From positions 1 to 11,790 of the forward strand of contig JBFIPX010000096.1 of assembly GCA_041609895.1 (NCBI GenBank): DNA of 11,790 nucleotides, given 5' to 3'. Positions 7,266 to 11,790 of this stretch are shown piece by piece. Numbering within the stretch: position 1 is the stretch's first letter; each line of letters begins with the position of its first letter. The notes under the pieces are model-generated. The model was not told the DNA's origin, ran no database searches, and saw nothing but the letters and a program-made list of their open reading frames with translations. A program made the translations under genes and the position numbers. The DNA is from JAHHLP01 sp041609895. Lineage in GTDB: Bacteria > Bacteroidota > Rhodothermia > Rhodothermales > JABDKH01.

Positions 7266-7426
7266 GTTGCGAAGGCAGGGCCTTCAATGCAAGTCCATGC
7301 GTAGGCAAGATGGAGATCCCGGAGTGAAGAGCCGCGGGATCGAAGGTGTATGGAAGTGCATTGGAAGGCGACTAGTTAGGTTACACGGGTAGATAGACCC
7401 ATTCAAGACAAGCGCGATCGACATCG
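7266..7426. other. Divergent spacer between amidohydrolase cluster and ABC-F gene
   Basis: This 161-bp spacer should carry promoters in both directions. No convincing -35/-10 pair is visible on either strand; a TTGGAA at 7361-7366 has no suitable -10 partner. It contains a short perfect inverted repeat (7271-7285) close to the amidohydrolase start. On the minus strand it also holds a 4-codon reading frame, ATG at 7298 to TGA at 7284, in the same frame as the amidohydrolase. Confidence 0.4.
7271..7285. repeat. Short inverted repeat GAAGGC-AGG-GCCTTC
   Basis: Two perfect 6-bp arms are separated by 3 bp, immediately before the TTG start at 7265. In RNA this would be a small GC-containing hairpin in the 5' leader of the amidohydrolase transcript, with no T-run. 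It could modulate translation initiation or be chance. Confidence 0.3.
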
Positions 7427-9463
7427 GTGATTCAGGTTCAAAACATATCTCTTGCATTCGGCGGCCAGAAGGTACTCGATGAGCTGTCGTGGACGGTCAA
7501 GCCGAATCGGCGAATAGGTCTTATTGGTCCCAACGGAGCCGGCAAGTCAACGCTTCTGAAGATCCTGGCAGATCTGCAGGGTGTGGATGCCGGTACTGTG
7601 ACCATGGGGGGATCGGACACCGTCGGTTATCTCGCTCAGGACGCGCAAGAAGGCGGTTCCGAGCAGACCGTTATCAATGAAGCACTTTCGGCGTTTGAAC
7701 ATGTGCTCGCGTTGCAGTCCCGCGAAAAGGCGCTCACTGCGGAAATAGCGGAGGCAGATGATCACCAGAGTGAATCTTATCGCCGATTGCTTGACGAGCT
7801 CGATCGGGTCCACGTAGATCTGAATGCCGCCGAAGCACACCTCGTGCGTCCAAAGACCGAGGCAGTGCTTCTCGGCCTCGGCTTCGAGCCCGACGAACTC
7901 GATCGACCGATGAGCACTTTTTCGGGGGGCTGGAAGATGAGGGTCGCGCTCGCCAAGATCCTGCTTCGCGAGCCTGAGTATCTCCTGCTTGACGAACCAA
8001 CCAATCACCTCGATATCGTCAGCATCGATTGGCTCGAAAGTTACCTGAGGAGTTACCGGGGGACCGTCGTCATCGTGTCGCATGACCGGTACTTTCTGGA
8101 CCGGATGGTCAACACGATCGCGGAATTGTCCCGCGGGAAGATCACCGAGTACGCCGGCAACTATTCGTACTATCTGGAAGAGCGGGTTCATCGTAGAGAG
8201 TTGCAGCGCGCTGCATACGAGAATCAACAGAAACAGATCGCAGATACAGAACGATTTATCGAGCGGTTTCGATACAAGAACACGAAGGCGCGTCAAGTTC
8301 AGAGCCGGGTCAAAATGCTCGAAAAACTTGAGCGCATTCAGCCGCCGGAATCAGAAGAAGCGGAAATCCGAATTCGCTTTCCCGAGCCGAGACGATCCGG
8401 CAAGGTCGTACTCGAAATTTCCCGTTTCAGCAAGGCGTACGAATCTGAAGAGGGGACGGTTGAGGTCTTTCAAGACGCCGGCCCGCTGACGATTCAGCGA
8501 GGCGACAAGATTGCCTTGATCGGCAAGAATGGGGCGGGCAAGTCCACGCTTGCCAGGATACTCAACGGGACCGAGGAGTTTTCAGGGACACGCACCGAGG
8601 GCCACAACGTCGGTACTACATTCTTCGCGCAACACCAGGCAGACACTCTTCAGCCTGATTTGACGGTTCTGGAATCTTTGCAAGAGGTGGCGCATGGCCA
8701 GAATGAGACGGAGCTAAGGACGATTCTCGGGGCATTCCTGTTTACCGGAGACGACGTCTACAAGGAGACCCGCGTGTTGTCCGGTGGTGAGAAGAGCAGA
8801 GTCGCCTTCGCTCGAACGCTACTTCATCCAGCCAACTTTCTCATTCTGGACGAACCGACAAACCACCTCGACATCAAGTCGATCAACGTTCTCATTGAGG
8901 CGCTCGTCCAGTACGGCGGATCCTTTGTAGTAGTCAGTCACGACCGGCACTTTCTCGACCAGGTCGCCAACAGGGTGTGGTACGTTGGTGAGGGAAACGT
9001 CCGGACGTATGACGGCACGTACTCCGAGTATCAATGGTTTCTGGAGCACGGCACGCGACCAGACCGCAATCGAGAGGCACCCCCACAGGCTCGCGCAGAG
9101 GTGACGGCAGCGAGTGACGTCAAAGCGTCGAAGACCGGTTCAGGCGGGCCTAAATCGAAGGAGCAAAAGCGGCGCGAGGCTGAGGAACGCAACCGCCGAC
9201 ATCAGGAGCTGCGCGAGGGCAAGCTCGAGGAGTACGAAACACTCACGCCGCGGCAGGTTCGCGCGCTATATGAAAAGGCGGAAGAGGAAATACTACAGCT
9301 GGAGGAGCAGAAGGCGAAATTGGAAAAGCAACTGGCAGACCCGGATGTCTACGAGGACGGAGAGCAGGTGCGCGTCGTCACGGCCCAGTATTCGATGGTG
9401 AAGGACCGGCTTGAGGAACGCTACCGGGAGTGGGAGTTGTTAGCCGAGCAAGTTGAAGCCTGA
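7427..9463 (+). CDS. ABC-F family ATPase (ribosome-associated, Uup/YheS-like)
   Basis: The 678-residue protein has two ABC ATPase domains in one chain and no membrane segments, the ABC-F architecture. Domain 1: Walker A GPNGAGKST at 34-42, signature FSGGW at 165-169, Walker B LLLDEP at 186-191, switch His219 in VSHD. The linker (about 225-315, rich in Arg/Lys/Gln, with RYKNTKARQVQSR at 282-294) corresponds to the P-site tRNA interaction motif. Domain 2: Walker A GKNGAGKST at 366-374, signature LSGGEK at 451-456, Walker B FLILDEP at 471-477, His505. Residues 575-678 form a charged coiled-coil tail as in Uup-type proteins. ABC-F proteins bind the ribosomal E site and relieve stalling or protect against antibiotics; nothing nearby points to resistance, so a housekeeping translation role is more likely. 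Start is GTG at 7427 without a clear Shine-Dalgarno. It ends 10 bp from the convergent gene. Confidence 0.93.
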   Translation: MIQVQNISLAFGGQKVLDELSWTVKPNRRIGLIGPNGAGKSTLLKILADLQGVDAGTVTMGGSDTVGYLAQDAQEGGSEQTVINEALSAFEHVLALQSREKALTAEIAEADDHQSESYRRLLDELDRVHVDLNAAEAHLVRPKTEAVLLGLGFEPDELDRPMSTFSGGWKMRVALAKILLREPEYLLLDEPTNHLDIVSIDWLESYLRSYRGTVVIVSHDRYFLDRMVNTIAELSRGKITEYAGNYSYYLEERVHRRELQRAAYENQQKQIADTERFIERFRYKNTKARQVQSRVKMLEKLERIQPPESEEAEIRIRFPEPRRSGKVVLEISRFSKAYESEEGTVEVFQDAGPLTIQRGDKIALIGKNGAGKSTLARILNGTEEFSGTRTEGHNVGTTFFAQHQADTLQPDLTVLESLQEVAHGQNETELRTILGAFLFTGDDVYKETRVLSGGEKSRVAFARTLLHPANFLILDEPTNHLDIKSINVLIEALVQYGGSFVVVSHDRHFLDQVANRVWYVGEGNVRTYDGTYSEYQWFLEHGTRPDRNREAPPQARAEVTAASDVKASKTGSGGPKSKEQKRREAEERNRRHQELREGKLEEYETLTPRQVRALYEKAEEEILQLEEQKAKLEKQLADPDVYEDGEQVRVVTAQYSMVKDRLEERYREWELLAEQVEA

Positions 9464-9473
9464 CGCGTTTGTT

Positions 9474-11790
9474 CTAGTCTTTGGCACTCCGCAAGTCGAG
9501 GATGTACGCGACCATCGCTTCGATTTCCTCGGTACTGTGCTGCGGATGGGGAACCATGGGCTGCGGACCCCAAGCTCCTGATCCGCCTGTACGGACCTTT
9601 GCGGCCAGTATGCTCAGGACTCCGTCCTCATCACGATAGCGGTCGGCGATCGCAACGAAAGACGGACCGATTGACGTCTCGTCAACCTTGTGACACGCCA
9701 TGCAGTCCGAAGACTGAACCATTTGTTTGCCGGCCGATGATGGCGAGTCTCGGTGGCCAGGTTCATGACCCTTGTTCGGTATAGACGCGCCAAGTTGACC
9801 TGAAGATCTCTCGGCCTTCGGCCCAGACTCGGGCTTCCACACGAAAGCGTCTTCGGCAGATCGGTACTCGATTCGGGTCAGCCGGGCATCTGGATTCTGA
9901 GCCTCCCATTCGGTTCCATATTCCAGTAGATAGAGGACACCGCTCTTATCGAACGCGAGGTCCATCGGTCGCGAAAACTCGACGTCCGGCATGAAGGACT
10001 GCATCACCGGGTGCGACCGTGGAGCATCGACGTCGACTACCGCTATCCATCCCCTCATCCATTCATAGATGAAGAATTTGCCGTCGTAGTACCGTGGAAG
10101 ACCTGGCGGGCCTGTGCCGGTCTCGTACCGGTAGACGGGTCCCGCCATGGCTGTTCTGCCGCCGCTGCCTACAAGCGGAAACTCGTAGGACCTGTCATAC
10201 GGATACCAGATCCATGCCGGGCGACACGGAGGGACCTGACTCACGCCGCTGTTATTCGGCGAGTCGTTTACGGGAGCGACGCAGTCGAACGCACTGTCAG
10301 AGGTACCTGTCAAGAAGTCGTAGTCGGCGTATACCTGGTTGTCAGCAATAGCGTAAGGCCAGCCATAGTTGCCTGCCGCCGATGCCCGATTCAGCTCGTC
10401 GTAGCCCCTTGGTCCCAAGGTCGAGTCTCGACCTGCGTCGGGGCCTACTTCACCCCAGAACAGGTCGCCAGAGTGGCTGTCGATGGACAGCCTGAATGGA
10501 TTGCGATTGCCCATGACGTAGATCTCCGGTCTTCCACCAGAACCGTCCGCCGGAAACAGATTGCCTTCAGGAATCGAGTAGGTTCCGTCGGGCGTCGGCC
10601 GGATACGGAGGATCTTGCCCCGGAGGTCGGAGCCATTGGCAGCGGTCCGTTGTGCATCGAAGATTGCTCGGCCCGGCCGCTCGTCGACGGGAGAAAATCC
10701 ATTCGATTCAAAGGGGTTAGTATTGTCACCTGTCGACAGATAGAGATTGCCGGATCGATCGAATTCGAGAGCGCCTCCGCTATGGCAGCAACCCGGCTTC
10801 GGTCCGGCGCGCTGAGTCGGGATCTCTAGCATGACGCTCTCGGAAGCTGCAGCTATGCGGCCCCCTGCAAGCTCGAAGCGAGAGAGTCGCTGTCGTGGCG
10901 GGTCGTCCAGCGGAGAGTAGTAGAGGTATATCCACCGGTTGCGAGCATGATCGGGATCGACGGCGATACCGAGGAGGCCGTCCTCACCCAATGTCGTGAC
11001 GGGCAGGGTGGCGGCTGTTTCCGTCACGCCCTCTTTAGGGTCGTGAATCCGGACACGGCCATGCCGCTCGATGTATATGATCCGACCATCAGGAAGAGGA
11101 TCGAGCTCCATCGGCTCATTGAGGTTGCTCTCCAGGATCACCTTTCTGAACTGATCGGGCAGCGGTCGAACCCCCTCATCGTTGTAGTTCAACGCGTCCT
11201 CTTCGCCCATGGCGTAGCGGATGCCGCCAAGCAGATGACGCAGGTACATCGGCTCGGCGAAGGACTCAATCGTGTGGCCAAGACCGGTGTAGAACGATCT
11301 GCCTCCATCATACTCGTGAAACCACGCAATCGGATGCACGTCCGAGGAAGGCTGCTCTTCGGGCCGCTTATAGGAATTCTCGTCAACGGTCAGGAGGACG
11401 GTCACGTCCGGATTCACGTAGCGGTAGTCGTACCACTCGTCGCGCCGGATCCACTGTGTCGGTAGATGAGCGGTTGCTTCATGGTCGTGGTTCGCTACCG
11501 TAATGATTCCTTCCCTTACGTTCGGGTCATCAGGATGGCCGTCGAAGTATCCACCGACAAGCTGGCCGTACCAGGGCCAGTCATATTCGGTATCCGCTGC
11601 CGAATGAATGCCCACGTAGCCGCCGCCCGCTTGGACGTATCTCATGAGTGCGATCTGGCCGGCTGCGTCAAGGACGTCGAGCGAAGTGTTCAGGAACACC
11701 ACGGCGTCGTATTGCGAGAGCCGGGAGTCCGTAAACAGGCTGGCGTTCTCGGTCGTGTCGACGTCAAAACCGTGCTGAGATCCAAGCGCC
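9474..11790 (-). CDS. ThuA / PQQ-type sugar dehydrogenase / cytochrome c fusion, partial (N-terminus beyond right edge)
   Basis: The frame is open to the right edge, giving 771 visible residues (numbered from the first complete codon); an in-frame GTG at 11702 is internal, since ALGSQHGFDVDTTENASL upstream of it is ordinary ThuA sequence. Residues 1-195 are a ThuA-like domain (GGGYVGIHSAADTEYDWPWY, later WFHEYDGGRSFYTGLGH). Residues 210-645 form a glucose/sorbosone dehydrogenase-type six-bladed propeller: LGEDGLLGIAVDP, HSGGALEFDRSGNLYLSTGD with a likely catalytic His336, and GNRNPFRLSID. A polar linker at about 650-690 leads to a C-terminal cytochrome c domain with CMACH at 696-700 and a likely axial Met745 (PQPMVPHP). 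Heme attachment requires the periplasm, so a signal peptide is expected upstream of the window. The predicted role is periplasmic oxidation of a sugar, with electrons passed to the built-in heme and on to the respiratory chain. ThuA proteins act in disaccharide catabolism through keto-sugars. This triple-domain architecture is known in Bacteroidota-like bacteria; the substrate is undetermined. Confidence 0.9.
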   Translation of the reverse strand, partial: ALGSQHGFDVDTTENASLFTDSRLSQYDAVVFLNTSLDVLDAAGQIALMRYVQAGGGYVGIHSAADTEYDWPWYGQLVGGYFDGHPDDPNVREGIITVANHDHEATAHLPTQWIRRDEWYDYRYVNPDVTVLLTVDENSYKRPEEQPSSDVHPIAWFHEYDGGRSFYTGLGHTIESFAEPMYLRHLLGGIRYAMGEEDALNYNDEGVRPLPDQFRKVILESNLNEPMELDPLPDGRIIYIERHGRVRIHDPKEGVTETAATLPVTTLGEDGLLGIAVDPDHARNRWIYLYYSPLDDPPRQRLSRFELAGGRIAAASESVMLEIPTQRAGPKPGCCHSGGALEFDRSGNLYLSTGDNTNPFESNGFSPVDERPGRAIFDAQRTAANGSDLRGKILRIRPTPDGTYSIPEGNLFPADGSGGRPEIYVMGNRNPFRLSIDSHSGDLFWGEVGPDAGRDSTLGPRGYDELNRASAAGNYGWPYAIADNQVYADYDFLTGTSDSAFDCVAPVNDSPNNSGVSQVPPCRPAWIWYPYDRSYEFPLVGSGGRTAMAGPVYRYETGTGPPGLPRYYDGKFFIYEWMRGWIAVVDVDAPRSHPVMQSFMPDVEFSRPMDLAFDKSGVLYLLEYGTEWEAQNPDARLTRIEYRSAEDAFVWKPESGPKAERSSGQLGASIPNKGHEPGHRDSPSSAGKQMVQSSDCMACHKVDETSIGPSFVAIADRYRDEDGVLSILAAKVRTGGSGAWGPQPMVPHPQHSTEEIEAMVAYILDLRSAKD

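Noticed and set aside
7006..7308. Minus-strand frame starting upstream of the amidohydrolase in a shifted frame, considered as its true N-terminus
   Set aside because: It has no ATG start, and joining it would need a frameshift. The native frame already gives a good signal peptide followed by the conserved domain.
10011..10829. Long plus-strand open frame (272 codons) opposite the sugar-dehydrogenase region
   Set aside because: It is antisense to strongly conserved propeller motifs, has Arg/Cys/Val-rich composition and no recognisable domain; it is a shadow of the GC-rich coding strand.

Overview
The window looks like chromosomal DNA of a moderately GC-rich, heterotrophic, Gram-negative bacterium. 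The gene set (exported M3 peptidase, paired exported amidohydrolases, a ThuA / sugar-dehydrogenase / cytochrome c fusion) and the weak or absent Shine-Dalgarno signals at several starts would fit the Rhodothermota/Bacteroidota neighbourhood. That placement is inference from gene content only; the window has no rRNA or other phylogenetic marker. I see no tRNA, rRNA, CRISPR array, insertion sequence, phage gene or integrase. Genes are tightly packed.

Layout, left to right. (1) At 1-316, minus strand, is the N-terminal part of a secreted NTF2/lumazine-binding-like protein that runs off the left edge. (2) A 139-bp divergent spacer separates it from a plus-strand alpha/beta-hydrolase (456-1355). 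(3) A minus-strand cluster occupies 7265-1386. In transcription order it encodes an exported metal-dependent amidohydrolase, a second exported amidohydrolase paralogue, a cobalamin-binding sensor-like protein and an exported M3 oligoendopeptidase. The first two genes overlap by 4 nt (ATGA), the second and third by up to 32 nt, and a 75-nt gap precedes the fourth. (4) A 161-bp divergent spacer leads to a plus-strand ABC-F ATPase (7427-9463). (5) Converging on it with a 10-bp gap is a very large minus-strand gene (9474 to the right edge) for a fused ThuA / PQQ-type sugar dehydrogenase / cytochrome c protein. Its N-terminus lies outside the window.

The most interesting part is the four-gene minus-strand cluster. 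The second amidohydrolase keeps the fold, signal peptide and C-terminal signature but appears to have lost every recognisable metal ligand, while its upstream, translationally coupled paralogue keeps them. This looks like an enzyme/pseudoenzyme pair. The third gene encodes a B12-binding protein with the Wx9EH pattern of CarH-type adenosylcobalamin photoreceptors. It has no MerR DNA-binding domain; its N-terminal helical region resembles RsbRD-type sensor domains instead. The cluster could therefore be a periplasmic peptide- or amide-degrading unit carrying its own B12- or light-responsive sensor. This is a hypothesis from gene order and motifs only.
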